A DNA stretch of 64,000 nt from Mesocentrotus franciscanus (lineage: Eukaryota; Echinodermata; Echinoidea; Camarodonta; Strongylocentrotidae): positions 5,082,827 to 5,146,826 of the forward strand of contig CP137682.1 of assembly GCA_037976565.1 (NCBI GenBank). The letters run 5' to 3'. The position numbers and the translations under genes were made by a program. Shown piece after piece: positions 1-11,459 of the stretch. The first letter of the stretch is position 1, and every line of letters begins with the position of its first letter. The notes below the pieces were generated by a model. It made no database searches. It was not told where the DNA came from and saw nothing but the letters and a program-made list of their open reading frames with translations.

Positions 1-130
1 TCTCTCTCTCTCTCTCTCCCTCTCCCTCTTTCCCTCCCCCTCTCTTATCTCTCCATCCCTCTCCTTCTCCCCTGGATCTGTTGCTGTATTTTTCTCCGTC
101 TCTCCTTCCCCCCCTCATCCCTTCCCACGT
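1..130. repeat. CT-rich microsatellite at window edge
   Basis: Pure (TC)n at the left edge passes into degenerate pyrimidine-rich sequence. It is simple-sequence DNA cut by the window boundary. No gene is visible in it. Confidence 0.85.
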
Positions 131-433
131 TCCCACGATATAGATTGAGATGAATTATAAACAATTTGCTACGGACACCACAAACGTCTCAAGGCAATTT
201 CTTGAAAATCGGTGCTTATAAAGAGTCTAAATGTGATCAGAATATTGGTATCTTGACATCAATGATAGTGGCAAAGAATCATGAAGCTGTGCCCAGAGGC
301 GGATTACATCACCGTGACGTAAGCCAGGATGACCCAATCAAGTTGAGGTTCTAAATCTAATCCGCGGCATGGCCCCGCCAGTAAATAGTTTGCAGGCACA
401 AACCCTTGTCAGTCCGAGGTGCGTGTGCGTCTG

Positions 434-720
434 CAGGGGCGGATCCAGCCGGCGGCAAGGGAGGGGGCCTAAAAAGGGGCCACTTCGTGGAAAATTTGAA
501 AATCGTGCCGGTCGATTTTTCGCTCAGTGGGGGTGGGGAGGGGGGGGGGAGGGGGTAGTGAGCACCCGAATTTTTTTCATTCCGGGAAGGGTGATTTTTT
601 TCCACCGCCACCCCTTGGGCGCCAGGAGGAGGCCCATCTTCTTTATTCAAAAAGGGTGTTTTTACCTGTTTTTTTTTTGCTAGGGAGGGGCCTTGGCCTC
701 GGCCCCTGGATCCGCCACTG
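434..720. mobile_element. hAT-type MITE with imperfect 8-bp target duplication
   Basis: The element opens CAGGGGCGGATCCAG and closes CTGGATCCGCCACTG, an inverted pair of the hAT CA...TG type. It is flanked by tgcgtctg (426-433) and tgcgtatg (721-728), an 8-bp target duplication with one mismatch. The interior is G-rich with T runs and encodes no transposase, so it is non-autonomous. Reading frames through it are chance products of composition. Confidence 0.75.
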
Positions 721-779
721 TGCGTATGTGTATGTGTGTGTATGTGTGTAACTGGGTTTTTACAGACGTGTATCAATCG

Positions 780-930
780 GATATGATTATTTACGTCTGG
801 GGACCGACCTTTAACGTCACCATCCGAAAGACGTGACTCGGTTTCGAACCGGGGTCGCTCGAGCCAGTTTGTAGGCGAAGACAGAGAGCTGACCAGGTGA
901 ACGTGCCGCTAGACCAACTCACAAGTCATC
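780..930 (-). mobile_element. tRNA-derived SINE (minus strand)
   Basis: Read on the minus strand, TTGGTCTAGCGGC resembles a tRNA A box and GGTTCGAAACC matches a B box about 65 bases downstream. This is the internal RNA polymerase III promoter layout of a tRNA-derived SINE head. The cloverleaf does not look intact, so a functional tRNA gene is unlikely. Element ends are approximate. Confidence 0.55.
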
Positions 931-987
931 TCCCGAGGAAGACCATGAAGGTCTCGACGTTAGTGTTTGAGATGAGACGGGGGAGGG

Positions 988-2400
988 CTGTAAGCTTAAC
1001 AGGGGCACTTCCAAGAATACAGAGATCTTAAAAGGGCGATAATACTGACGGCCCAGCCCTCAGCTACTCCAAAGGATTTCCCTAACTTTGTTAGCATTAC
1101 TTTAGTGCAATGTCATGATAATTACTTTATTCTTTCTACTTTCTTGAAAACATGGCAATAAGGAGCAAAATGTGGACCAGCTCAAAATCAAACGCTTTCT
1201 TAATCAATCTACTCAATAAAGATTATTTCAGAGTCTCACTTGATATAAATAATGGGACTAACTCTTTTCGTAATATACATTCCACTTTTGATCTTATGTA
1301 TTTCGTTTCGATAATTCAAAATCACACCAATTTGATTAGTAAAGAGATTCCCACAAAATATGTTGGATAAAATGTTTGTAAGTATACCCCCACCCTTCTC
1401 GAAGTCTTGTTGGAGATGACACAGTGCCACAAACTCTCTTGATGATGTGACCACAAAGAGGAATGGAACCACTTGTAAGAGTTGATATTGTACATTATCA
1501 CAGAGCAAACAAAGAAACTGGGAATCTGAAGTGTGAAGAAATCAAATGCTGCATCTCTAAAGATTTCTGCAAATATTCGTCTTTTAAAAAGCATTGCCTG
1601 CAGCGAGTGTAGCGATACAATGCAGGCCACGAAACCACTACACCAAAAAAGCATTCCATTTGCAGCTTCCAATAAACATCTGACCGTTCTGTTTGCTCAA
1701 GTTCATGTGCAAATAGCCACGTGAGTTATCCTTCTGGTCTAAGAGTTCATCAGGTTGTACTATTCTACTAAGCTTGAATACTAATTAGGTTCATTTGTCA
1801 ACCCAGATCCCCTAAAACAACGGTAAATACAAGTATACATACAACATTTGAAAAACCACTTTGATTCTAGCACTACCCGTAAATATTAAAATGCGGAAAG
1901 TTATAGTCACTCTACGTTAATACGTTTTAATCCCATTCTGTTTGTTGAACCCATTTTGTAAAATATTCTGTATCAACATGTAGACACACTTCCATAAGGT
2001 GAAACAAATCAATGAGGCCAATTTGTCAACTAAAACTATTTAAACAAATTGATAAAAAATTGTAAAACGATATTTAGTCGCACCGCAAATTTGTTTGTTT
2101 TATTAAGTTTTTTATGTGACAGCATGACATTAGTCAGAATTTTTCGCATTTACACGAAAATTCTATTTTGTTACAATAATAGTGCATAAAAAGCAAGAAT
2201 GATCATGAACATATTTGTAATGAATTTGATTTCTAAATAAATTTCTAAATCTAATAGGACATACGTCCTTGTATATATAATATACATGATGATCTGTATT
2301 ATTTTGAACTATATGTACAAACATTACGCTTGCTTGTCCGGTCGCTACCAGTTATTCCATCGTTACTGCCTGCGCGACTGGGCCACGACTCGATTTGTCA
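988..2400. other. AT-rich intergenic stretch, nothing recognised
   Basis: Both strands hold only short open frames (up to about 116 codons) without recognisable domains, splice-site-bounded exons or codon bias. I see no transposon termini or tandem array. Confidence 0.5.
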
Positions 2401-2404
2401 TCTT

Positions 2405-2690
2405 AAGCCCGTGTTGCACACAAAGCGTCAATTTCCTGACATAGGACTGCGTCACCGACTCTTTTACGCGTTGCGTGAAAGTGAAAATCGTGGAAAAGGT
2501 GACTTCAAAATTTACAGTGAACACATTGAGGTGAATTACTATAGAGTATGGATGTATTGGATTCAAAAGATTCATTAGCGCAGGCAGTAAAGCAATTAAA
2601 TTGACGCCTCGTGTGCAACGGCCATAATGTCCGACGTAGACGAGGCGTCATTTAGCTGACGTACGACTGCGTCAACGACTATCACTGTCT
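2405..2690. repeat. Inverted plus direct repeats, probable degenerate MITE
   Basis: GTTGCACACAAAGCGTCAAT (near 2414) is matched in inverted orientation by ATTGACGCCTCGTGTGCAAC (near 2599). A further direct copy of the CTGAC..ACGACTGCGTCA segment lies near 2656-2680. The pattern suggests nested or rearranged MITE copies. No target duplication could be assigned. Confidence 0.45.
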
Positions 2691-3189
2691 TTGTCGCGCA
2701 ATGTTATAGTGACATCGCAATGGATGCAAAGTAAACATTGCAATGGTGTGTTGAGTATTGCACATTAAGTAAAGGTCTCCATTGTGTAATTAAATGGGCG
2801 TCAGTTATAACGCAGTCGAAATGACGCATCGCGTGCGAGGTTGGCATTAATATGTAGCAGAATAGGGAAAACGTACTTGTAGTTTTTTTTTCTGTAAAAT
2901 GTCGGATGCATGTCTGTCACGTCAGAGCCGGTTAACTGTTTCCCTGGTAAATGTTTACAAGACCCTCCAATGCTCTGCTAACGCTTATTTGTTTTGGGAG
3001 CAAGAAAAGTCTTTCCAATATCCCTTTGCCCTTTTCTAATAAGTTCGCCTTGAACTGAATCAAGCATAGTTTGTGTCTGCACACGTAAATGGACGTTTGA
3101 TTGATTGATTTTTTTTGTTTAGTCTTTGCAAATGCCATTTTTTGACGAAGACACGGTATATCCATACTGTTTAGTAAGTATTCGTAGAA

Positions 3190-5129
3190 TGCTCCTTTTT
3201 TCAGGTTAAATCACAATTCAGTTGATAAAAAATGTAATCGTTGGTATTGTACAACCCCTCATACATATATTTAATCTATCAATGACCACTGGTGTTGTAC
3301 CCATGAAAATGAAAATTGCAAAGGTTGTGCCCATTTTTAAAAAGGGTGATGCCCTTATCTTGAATAATTATCGTCCTATTTCTTTGTTGAATTCCTTTTC
3401 TAAAATTCTTGAGAAGCTAATGTATACTCGGACGATAAAATTTATGATGAATGCTAACATTTTGTCTAATTTTCAGTTTGGTTTCCGTGAAAAACACACT
3501 ACCACTCATGCTATTCTACATTTGGTGGATAAGATATCCAGTGCCTTAGATGCACGCATGCATACAGTTGTTGTCTTCTTAGACTACTCTAAAGCATTTG
3601 ATACTGTAAATCATTATATTTTAATAGATAAACTGTGCCATTATGGTGTAAGGGGAATAGCATTAGATTGGTTTAGAAGCTACTTAACAAATAGGAAACA
3701 GTTTGTTACTTTAAATGGAATTGATTCAGATTTGCGGGACGTCACTTGTGGGGTCCCACAGGGATCCCTTCTATGCCCGCTTTTGTTTATTGTGTATATT
3801 AACGATTTTCAACTTTCCGCAAAAATGTTATCTTTCATCTTATTTGCAGATGACTCGAGTGTATTTTTCTCTCACAGAAATCCACAAACTCTTTTGCAGA
3901 CTGTAAACTCTGAGTTGACTAATGTGACTTTGTGGATTCATGCAAACAAGTTGTCTTTAAATCTTTAAAAAACTAATTATATGCTCTTTAGTAATTCCCT
4001 GAGTATATTGCCTAGAAATGTAATGTTCAGTGGTGTTGAGATTGAAAGAGTATCTACATTTAAATTTCTTGGCTTGCATATTGATGAACATTTAAATTGG
4101 AAGTACCATATTAGTAAACTTTGTAAATTATTGTCAAGAAATACTGGTGTAATCTATAAATTGAAATCTGTGTTCCCACTGAATATTTTACGTATGTTGT
4201 ACGCAACTTTAATTTTGCCATATTTGCACTATGGTGTGCTAGCTTGGGGCAACTCGTTCAAATCTCAAATGGATAAATTACTACTGGTACAGAAAAGAGT
4301 AATACGAATTGTTTGTAATACTCACTACCTTGCGCATACAGATGTTTTTTTCTATAATAGTAGTGTTTTGAAAGTTGAAGATATTTATCATTTACAACTA
4401 GGAGCTCTAATGTATGAATTGAATGCAGGCCTACTGCCAGTAGCCTTGGCTAGAATATTTAAGAAAAATAACCAAGTTCATAGTTATTCCACACGTCAGG
4501 CGCAAGCATATCACTTACCTCTTGTTAGAACGCAATTTGCCCTTACTACTTTGGGGTCCACTGGACCTAGGTTTTGGAATTCCTTGAACCAAGAATAGCG
4601 CAATCGGTCAGTATTTATGTATTTAAGCGCAAACTGAAGTTACTTTATTTGAGTCGATATCGTCTAGATTTATAGTTGTGATCAATATTTAAGAAAATTA
4701 TTTACTATATAGGTCAGCAAAATTCTACTCCCGTTTCTCACATCTATTCATCTGTCTGTCTTGTTTCGTTTTTGTCTGTGTTTCAGTCCTGTTGCTCGTA
4801 GTATTTTCCTGTTTCTCTTGTTTATAGCCATTATTTAGTAGTTAGTAGATTTTATTATACTTATTTATGTTTATATTTTCTCAGTTGTTTAGTTAGTTTA
4901 GTTTGTCAGCATTTAAATGTATGCATTATTCTTATCTGACGAGTTTGTTCTCTTAGGACATACTCATAAGCTACTCATGAGGGACCTTAAATCCACAAGC
5001 CTTGCTTTCAACCAAGGTCACCTCATCTTTCTATTGTAACGCCATATTCTGTTAACTTGTTATATTCATGTCATATTTGTAAAGTGTGTTATGAAAGAAA
5101 GATAAATAAAACTTGAACTTGAACTTGAA
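3190..5129 (+). mobile_element. 5'-truncated CR1/L2-like non-LTR retrotransposon
   Basis: This holds a reverse transcriptase reading frame (3222-4598), then about 500 bases of AT-rich 3' UTR, a perfect AATAAA at 5105-5110 and an (ACTTGA)n tail ending near 5129. A short tandem-repeat tail instead of a long poly(A) is typical of CR1/L2-like LINEs. The endonuclease domain and any ORF1 are missing, so the copy is 5'-truncated and not autonomous. A related tail lies in inverse orientation near 21.9 kb. Confidence 0.85.
3222..4598 (+). pseudogene. LINE reverse transcriptase ORF interrupted by one stop
   Basis: The frame encodes a non-LTR reverse transcriptase: NNYRPISLLNSFSKILEKL (RT motif 1/2), FGFREKHTTTHA, FLDYSKAFDTVNH (catalytic Asp), GVPQGSLLCPLLF and FADD (catalytic Asp pair, about residue 208). 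It is open for 248 codons and meets a single TAA at 3966-3968. The same frame then continues from KTNYMLFSN to 4598 with the conserved C-terminal region (FKFLGLHIDEHLNW, YGVLAWGN). The endonuclease is absent. One stop and no frameshift suggests a fairly young copy. The N terminus is arbitrary because the element is truncated. Confidence 0.9.
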
Positions 5130-5542
5130 TTCTTCCTTTTCACATCTCCCTGAATGGCAATCCAACCCTTGTCATAAAGTCATTTGTATAAAAGCAGAAA
5201 AAAGAAAGAAATCGAATAGCGAAAGGTAGAAATAAGATAGTTATGAATGTTTGAAATATGAGATCACTACAGCTATGTGAATCTCAAATTTTGCAATTTT
5301 TTCAGTGAATCGTGACATAGTTTCGGACAACTCTTCTGTTTGTCGCGTACAAAAATATAATTAATTTCTGTTGTTCTCCCAAGTGCCTTCTCCCTTGGGG
5401 GCACTACTCTAAACATAATATGGATAGTATAATGGGTCCTCTAAAAAGAAAATACCGTCGCGGGTCATAAATGTTGACATAGTCATTTTGTGTGTTCGAA
5501 CAAAGGGAAAGTTATCCGGCAATACATCACAGTGACATTACC
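5130..5542. other. Intergenic, nothing recognised
   Basis: AT-rich sequence between the LINE tail and a hAT element. No open frame of note, no tandem repeat and no splice-bounded exon is visible. Confidence 0.5.
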
Positions 5543-5811
5543 CAGTGGCGGATCCAGGATTTTTCAATAGGGGGGGGGGGGGCGGAAATTTGAAAATCGC
5601 GTCGACCGATATTTCGTTCAGTGGGGGGTTAGTGAGCACTAATTTTTTTCTTTCTTTTTGCCCCGGAAATTTGAATATCGCGCAGACCCCCTTGAGCAAA
5701 AAGAAAAAGGTAAATTTGTGGTTACCATCTTTTTTCTTTTCTTTTTTTGCCAGGGGTGGGGGCCCGTCTTTTTCTTTTTTGCCAGCCCCCCACCCCGTGG
5801 ATCCGCGCCTG
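5543..5811. mobile_element. hAT-type MITE with perfect 8-bp target duplication
   Basis: The element starts CAGTGGCGGATCCAGG and ends GTGGATCCGCGCCTG. It is flanked by acattacc on both sides (5535-5542 and 5812-5819), an exact 8-bp duplication as expected for hAT. The interior is G runs and T/A runs with no transposase. Confidence 0.88.
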
Positions 5812-6319
5812 ACATTACCGATTCAGCCATTTGAAGTTCAAATACGCATAGTGATTACAACTTCCAAAAATTCATAACATTCTTATTTTTGTCCAATTTA
5901 TTTCACTTTTTCACCAGTCGGCTTCTCTGATTTTCTGCTTTATTTCATAGTTGTTGGCTATTAAGCTTGGATTTTCCTTTAATATAAACAGTGCTCTAAG
6001 TCAGACAAAGGATATCAAAGAAATACGTTTCCCAAAGATTGAACTTTTTTATATTCGTGTGGGTACAAGTTTCGAAATTTTGGAAATCAAACATATAGAA
6101 TGATAATCTAGATTTCGCAAAAACAAAACATTGGAACTGATTCCAGAATTAGCTGCGACAGAAAAATGAATGAATTAGAGAGAGAGAGCCTGGCAACCCC
6201 AAAAAAAAAAAACAGTGAACGGTGAAGTAATATTAGATATCGATTTATATTAACCGGTTTTTGTTAATTTTATTTCTATTTTTTAAGCGAATCACTTTCA
6301 GCCTTCGGTTCAACATCTG

Positions 6320-6655
6320 TTAAAGGCATCGTTTAACAATGTTAAATCTGAGATGCATGGCCCTACGTGTTATCAGTGTCTGTGATATGGTGTAATATTG
6401 AAGCCCTAAAAAAATTGCGCTTCAAAATGATCAAGAAGTGCCTCAAAAAAGTAAAAATCTTTGAGTGTCCGGTTTTACCATACTCGTTTTCCCCAATAGA
6501 CTCTAGTGTTATGAAAACCGTTAGGAAAACGCAAAAATTGATTTCGATTTCATGGGTTTTCTGACTGACCTAAAGGTTTATAATTATCATTGCATTATGA
6601 GCTAAATCCAGGATTTTGTTTCAGAATCTGAGACAAAGTTACCCAATCCCTTTAA
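6320..6655. mobile_element. TTAA-bounded MITE, family TTAA-6 (copy 1)
   Basis: It starts TTAAAGGCATCGTTTAAC and ends CCCAATCCCTTTAA. Related copies lie at 19999-20386 and 43926-44298. TTAA at both ends fits a TTAA-specific transposase (piggyBac or Kolobok type). Short open frames inside are shared by the copies only by descent. No protein domain is evident. Confidence 0.65.
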
Positions 6656-7439
6656 ATCGAGAAATTGTTGTTTTTATTACATGTGACGAATCGACCCTCA
6701 TCAATATTACCCGGAAATCTTTGAATATTATTTTACAGATTACAGGTATCTCCCAAGAAAGGACACGTGCTATGAGTTTAGAAGCCGGATTGTCCTTTGG
6801 GAGGCGGTGTTTTTCAGTTTCTTAGTTTGTGTTTTGATGACGGGAATCTGTGACATAATTCATCAAGGTTTCCTCCAGTTATAATCGCTCTCTCTCTCTC
6901 TCTCTTACTCTCTACCTATCCCGCTGTCGCTCAATCTAGCCATCTTTTTAGCCCTCACTCCCTTGCCCCTCCAACCCCCTCTCTCTCTCTCTCTCAATTG
7001 TACTTTTCTACTACATATACTACTTTTCTCCTTTCATCTAGCACATTTTTCACATATACACTGTACAGTCTTTATCACAAGTCAGTCAATATGTCCAAGC
7101 TACATGTATAACAAAGCATGAACAGCTAATGCCAATCACTATTCTTTTCTGTCCTTTAATTCATGACAAAACTACACAGTTTTGATCTATCTCTATTACA
7201 TATTTTACTTGTATGTAAACAAAATATTAAAACAATTTGTCAGCATTTTTCCATAGAGTGAAACTGTGATACATTGTATTTCAATTGAATGTCTTCTCTC
7301 ATCATATTGGATAAATAGAACCCCTCTTGAGGAAGAGAATTTTTAGTAGCTCAAGCTGGGATGTCCATATTCTCACCATGAGAGGGCAGCATATCAGATA
7401 AAACCACTGACCTTTCTTAGACAACACCCAACATGCTCT
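6656..7439. other. Intergenic with CT microsatellites
   Basis: Contains (CT)n tracts near 6887-6910 and 6977-6996 and AT-rich unique-looking sequence. No gene signal. Confidence 0.5.
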
Positions 7440-7587
7440 GGGCCCTGTTTCATAAAACCTGTCATCAATGACAAGTTACAATAACTGTTATAAGCTACTG
7501 AAATCATGGTAATTGATTGGCTGAGAGAAAATATGTCATAGAAATTTAGCATTTGTTTCGATAAAAAGTTTTTACGAAACAGGGCCC
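7440..7587. mobile_element. Short palindromic MITE (GGGCCCTGTTTC ends)
   Basis: GGCCCTGTTTCATAAAA at the left is mirrored by TTTTTACGAAACAGGGCCC at the right, a terminal inverted repeat of about 17 bases around a 110-bp core. The element is too short to code. Target duplication not resolved. Confidence 0.7.
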
Positions 7588-8149
7588 TGAAGTGTCATTT
7601 CTTTACCCCCTCAAAAAAGAAGAATTATTATCTTCAGATATTGCAAATCACTAAGATTGATGTGAAACACTGAAGAGAATATGCTGACTTCAATGCACTG
7701 CATAGAGAACATGTAATACTAGCCGAGTAGCTGTAATGATGTTTTAGCACCAAAATAAAAAGATCAAGATGACATAATCACAATTTCTTTGAAAGAAATA
7801 CATTCTTCTTAGTCATTGAAATATCACAGCTTAGTTTGCAGAGTAGTGAATCTTATTGACTTTTTCAGAGGAGGTATGAATATTCTGACATTAACAAACT
7901 CATTTAGACCGAAATTCACAGAATTCATAACTGCATTTCGATTTTCGAACATACAGAAATATATCACTAAATAAACCATCGCCCTCATTCCCTCGCCCAA
8001 ATTGAACTGTAAACATGTAAATAACATGCAGTAGGGATTTTCAGTTTCCAATATTGGTAAACATGAATGCATTGCATACTGAATTCTCTCATTCCCAGAT
8101 GTGTAAAATGTAGGTTCACATGGGCTTACTAGAATGCAATGAAACCTGT

Positions 8150-8360
8150 TTACTTTCTAGACTTCACTGTCCGACGCTATTGAGTGACTGACTGACTTCT
8201 TTTTTTCTTTGGTAGAAACATACATAAAATGAGCTGTAAAAGGTACATGAGCATTTGTCTACATCAAAACCCCAATTCTTGTAATGGTCAAAATTAAACC
8301 AATAATTAAACAACCGCGATCGCTAAATTCGATTCGACATCTTGGCTCAAAGACTCATTG
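8150..8360. mobile_element. Truncated copy of TTAA-1 MITE
   Basis: The stretch from the CTTCACTGTCCGACGC segment through CATACATAAAATGAGCTG is homologous to the middle of the full element beginning at 8367. It is an older, truncated copy lying directly upstream of a complete one. Confidence 0.6.
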
Positions 8361-8366
8361 AGTATA

Positions 8367-8905
8367 TTAAAGATACTATGTCCCTTTTGCAGCCAACATC
8401 AAATTCTGTAGAACTTTGCAGCAATTATGAATATGTCATGTATGTCCTATCTGTGAAATTTAAACGTTAGCAGTGTCCTAATATTCAAATTATGCAAGGA
8501 AACCCGTTTACTTGCTAGACTTCACTGTCAGACACTATTGAGTGACTGACTGGCTTTTTTCATCTTTGGTAATAACATACATAAAATGAGCTGTAAAGGG
8601 TACATGAGCATTTGTCTACATCAATAACCCACTTCTTGTAATGGCCAAAATTAAACTGATTGAATCTTTGCGCAGCATAAAACGTACGACCATTCGGTAC
8701 AATGGTCTGAAAAATCAGACTATTACTTACTGGCTCTATAGCTCCTAAGTCGATTCGACAACTAATAGTCGTTATTTTCCCACTTAAAGACATTTTCAAG
8801 CCCCCCTTTTTTTAGGGAAGTTCTAAATTCATATTGTCTTTCAAATGCCGTTGGAATTTAACCTTTTCATTTTTTTGGCCTGCAAATGGGACATAGTACC
8901 TTTAA
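8367..8905. mobile_element. TTAA-bounded MITE, family TTAA-1 (copy 1)
   Basis: A 539-bp element starting TTAAAGATACTATGTCCC and ending GGGACATAGTACCTTTAA, so about 28 bases of terminal inverted repeat bounded by TTAA. Near-identical copies lie at 52029-52567 (inverted) and 55778-56320, and truncated ones near 8150 and 40889. An open frame of 79 codons is preserved in all three full copies, but its product has no known domain and is probably incidental. Confidence 0.85.
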
Positions 8906-8948
8906 ATGCATAATAGAGATTAACATCTTCTATCCTCACTTCAATCAA

Positions 8949-9567
8949 AGACTTGATGAGTAGAAGCTGCACAAGATACCAGATAGCCCATCTCACTTTG
9001 CCGACTAGGGTCACAGAGTCAATGAGTAGAAGCTGCCCAAGATGCCGGATAGCCGATCTCTCTTTGCCGACTAGGGTCACAGAGTCAATCAGTAGAAGCT
9101 GCCCAAGATGCCGGATAGCCGATCTCTCTTTGCCGACTAGGGTCACAGAGTCAATGAGTAGAAGCTGCCCAAGATGCCAGATAGCTGACCTCTCTTTGCC
9201 GGCTAGGTTCACAGAGTCAATGAGTAGAAGCTGCCCAAGATGCCAGATAGCCGACCTCTCTTTGCCGGCTAGGTTCACAGAGTCAATGAGTAGAAGCTGC
9301 CCAAGATGCCGGATAGCCGATCTCTCTTTGCCGACTAGGGTCACAGAGTCAATGAGTAGAAGCTGCCCAAGATGCCAGATAGCCGATCTCTCTTTGCCGG
9401 CTAGGTTCACAGAGTCAATGAGTAGAAGCTGCACAAGATGCCAGATAGCCAATCTCTCTTTGCCGGCTAGGTTCACAGAGTCAATCAGAAGAAGCTGCCC
9501 AAGATATCAGATAGCCGATCTCTTTTTGTTGACAAGGTTCACAGACTCAATGATTAAGAGTTGCATG
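8949..9567. repeat. 66-bp minisatellite abutting the NAA38 stop codon
   Basis: About nine copies of a 66-bp unit (core CACAGAGTCAATGAGTAGAA) run in register, with copy starts near 9013, 9079, 9145, 9211, 9277, 9343, 9409, 9475 and 9541. The last, degenerate copy ends just before the NAA38 stop codon (9570-9568 on the minus strand), so the array would form most of that gene's 3' UTR. Because 66 is a multiple of three and the unit lacks stops in some frames, both strands show long artefactual open frames (206 and 211 codons). Confidence 0.9.
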
Positions 9568-9671
9568 TCATAAGAGAGAGTTGCTGGCTTCATCTATCTC
9601 TATGCTGACTATGTGTTGACCAGGGACCATGGCTAGGCCTAGCACTCTCGGCTCCTCCTTTTCAGGTGAAT
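9568..9671 (-). CDS. NAA38: NAA38 last coding exon
   Basis: 104 bp, from acceptor ttttcag/attcacc (9672) to a TGA stop at 9570-9568. It encodes the Sm2 half of the LSM domain ([16 protein letters not shown]) and a short tail ending NSLL. The minisatellite starts immediately after it. Confidence 0.93.
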
Positions 9672-10142
9672 CTGAAAAGCATAAAATGATGAATTAAATC
9701 ATTGCTGAACACTGCCTCAAGGATATAAGTTCAAAAGAAAGCTTTGGAGGTCACACTGCCATTACGGAATGTCACAAATAAAATCAAAGTTTATGAATAA
9801 TCAACTAAATTCAGATTTACATAGGTTAAGTGATCCCAGTTTTCAAACTTTCAAAAAAATTGTTTTATTTTTTATTTATTCAAAAACTTCTGTCAACCTG
9901 TTCCTCTCTGTCCCTTTTGCTTTGGCACGTTCAAACTTATCAAAAAGATTGGATTGCCTTTATATTAATGGTCAACCATTGTTTAAGAAATAACTTGAAT
10001 TGTGTAGGCCTAGAACTAATTCAAACTTATATGATTGAAAATCTGTTGTTATTATTAGTGTCATTTATGCTTTTGTTCTTGTTTGTAAAGTATAGTGGAG
10101 TATAAAAATATGCGATAATATTATACTATTATTATTTTCAAT

Positions 10143-10187
<45 letters not shown>

Positions 10188-10519
10188 ATGATAAAACAAA
10201 CCACACTAAATTCCTACAACTCTGTTCAAGATTTTACATCACTGGGTCTGCTCTTACCTGGTGGGTTCACGTACTCCTCACACGAGCCCAGAATAACATT
10301 CCTATCCTTATCGGTGCAGATAAACGTGCCTACCAGCGTCCTTCCATCAGTCATCTGTATCCTCATTGGTTGATTCAGCCATGATTCCATTCTCTTCCTC
10401 ATCTCTATTGCTCTGTCCGTTTCAGGTTTCTCCTGGTTATGAGTGTCCTCCTGTGTAGTGTTGGGCTTTGGTTCTCCTCCATTCATGGATGTACTGGTCT
10501 CTTCCACTGTTTCCTCATC
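9568..10519 (-). CDS. NAA38: NAA38/LSMD1, NatC auxiliary subunit (two coding exons plus a likely first exon)
   Basis: This encodes the LSM-domain auxiliary subunit of the NatC N-terminal acetyltransferase (with NAA30 and NAA35), which acetylates nascent proteins at the ribosome. The diagnostic core is [19 protein letters not shown] followed by RNVILGS (Sm1 motif) and, in the next exon, [17 protein letters not shown] (Sm2 motif). Coding exons are 10519-10258 and 9671-9568. The join is phase 1 and rebuilds an Asp codon ([14 protein letters not shown]), as in vertebrate NAA38. The visible part is 121 residues; the human protein is about 125. The exon at 10519 begins after a pyrimidine-rich CCACCCCAG acceptor, so an upstream ATG at 10552 is intronic. 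The gene is divergent from PPIH. Confidence 0.93.
9672..10257 (-). other. NAA38 last intron with (ATG)n microsatellite
   Basis: AT-rich intron. It contains about 14 ATG/GAT triplets at 10143-10187. No nested gene is visible. Confidence 0.7.
10258..10519 (-). CDS. NAA38: NAA38 exon: acidic N-terminal region and Sm1 motif
   Basis: 262 bp, from the acceptor cag/gatgagg at 10520 to the donor cag/gtaagag at 10257. It opens in phase 0 with DEETVEETS, a low-complexity acidic region, and then reads into the LSM fold ([18 protein letters not shown]). It ends in phase 1. Confidence 0.93.
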
Positions 10520-11459
10520 CTGGGGTGGATAAGAATAATAAAAATTTGGCAATTACATATCTTCAACAATTTAATGCCTTAGCAAGCTCAACTTTAGAAT
10601 ACCCCAGCAATAGGGTTTATGTACATGAACGTCCAAGACCTAGGGTGTGAGTAAGGGGTAGGATTAGGAACTTTGGGTGTTACCTAAGTTAAGAAACTTA
10701 AGTTTGGGTATTATTTAAGGTGGGGTATTTATTCTAAAGTTACTTCGCATAAATTGTGTTTTGTATTTGTTGCATTTTCTAGCACTTTGCTAGGTCCATA
10801 GTGAGACTCTGCTCTCTAGTTTTCATGAGTTACTAATCTAGATACTAATCACATTAGCATTGCCCACTAGAGTCTATGTGTTGCTGGTGTGGATACTAAT
10901 TATGATTCATGCCAATAGGCAATACTACAAATACTAAATACTAGGCAATACTAGTAATTAGAGTTTAGACTCTACTCTTTACACTTAGAAGTTAGACTAG
11001 GTCTAGAGACAGAGTAGACTTTATATTAATTTATAATTATACTTTATAAAAAGACCCTAATACTAGTAATAATACTAGAACTAGAGAGTCGAGAAGCAGT
11101 GCTCTTTTTTATATGTTGTTTAAATTATTGTTATCCTCGGCCTAGCATTGCTATAAAAGACTCATATCATATACCTCGGTCAAGAGCGACAATATGGGTT
11201 GACAAAACAAATACAGGTGTAAGCCTAGGTCTAAACAAAGTCAAACAATCTCGTCCAAGGATCCGACACTAAACGAAGTCGGGTCTCTACAAAACATTCA
11301 CGTAGGAAACCCGAGTATTCTTCTACACCATCAACATGATCAACTCAATTCAACTTCAGTACCAGTGCCACAGGTGCAACTCTTTCGAACCAGTGCAATT
11401 GACTCATCAACACAATATCACAGTTATATTATGATCTTTGCGTAGCACTAAATACATAC
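10520..11459 (-). other. Probable NAA38 first intron
   Basis: AT-rich sequence with many short near-repeats of the words ACTAGT, CTAGAG and ATACTA. No exon, transposon end or tandem array was recognised. Confidence 0.4.

Noticed and set aside
8560..8799. 79-codon frame conserved at 8560, 52135 and 55975, considered as a gene family
   Set aside because: All three lie in copies of the same TTAA-1 MITE and are similar by recent shared descent. No known domain, and substitutions do not look constrained by eye. Kept only as part of the element.
8841..9573. Long overlapping open frames on both strands (211 and 206 codons) with repeated LAGKERSAIWHLGQ or SRSCPRCRIADLSLP units
   Set aside because: They are produced by a 66-bp tandem repeat whose length is a multiple of three. 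No start context, splice support or known domain.
10520..10552. Upstream ATG giving [11 protein letters not shown] before the NAA38 exon
   Set aside because: The stretch is a polypyrimidine tract ending in CAG, i.e. a splice acceptor, and these residues are not NAA38-like.
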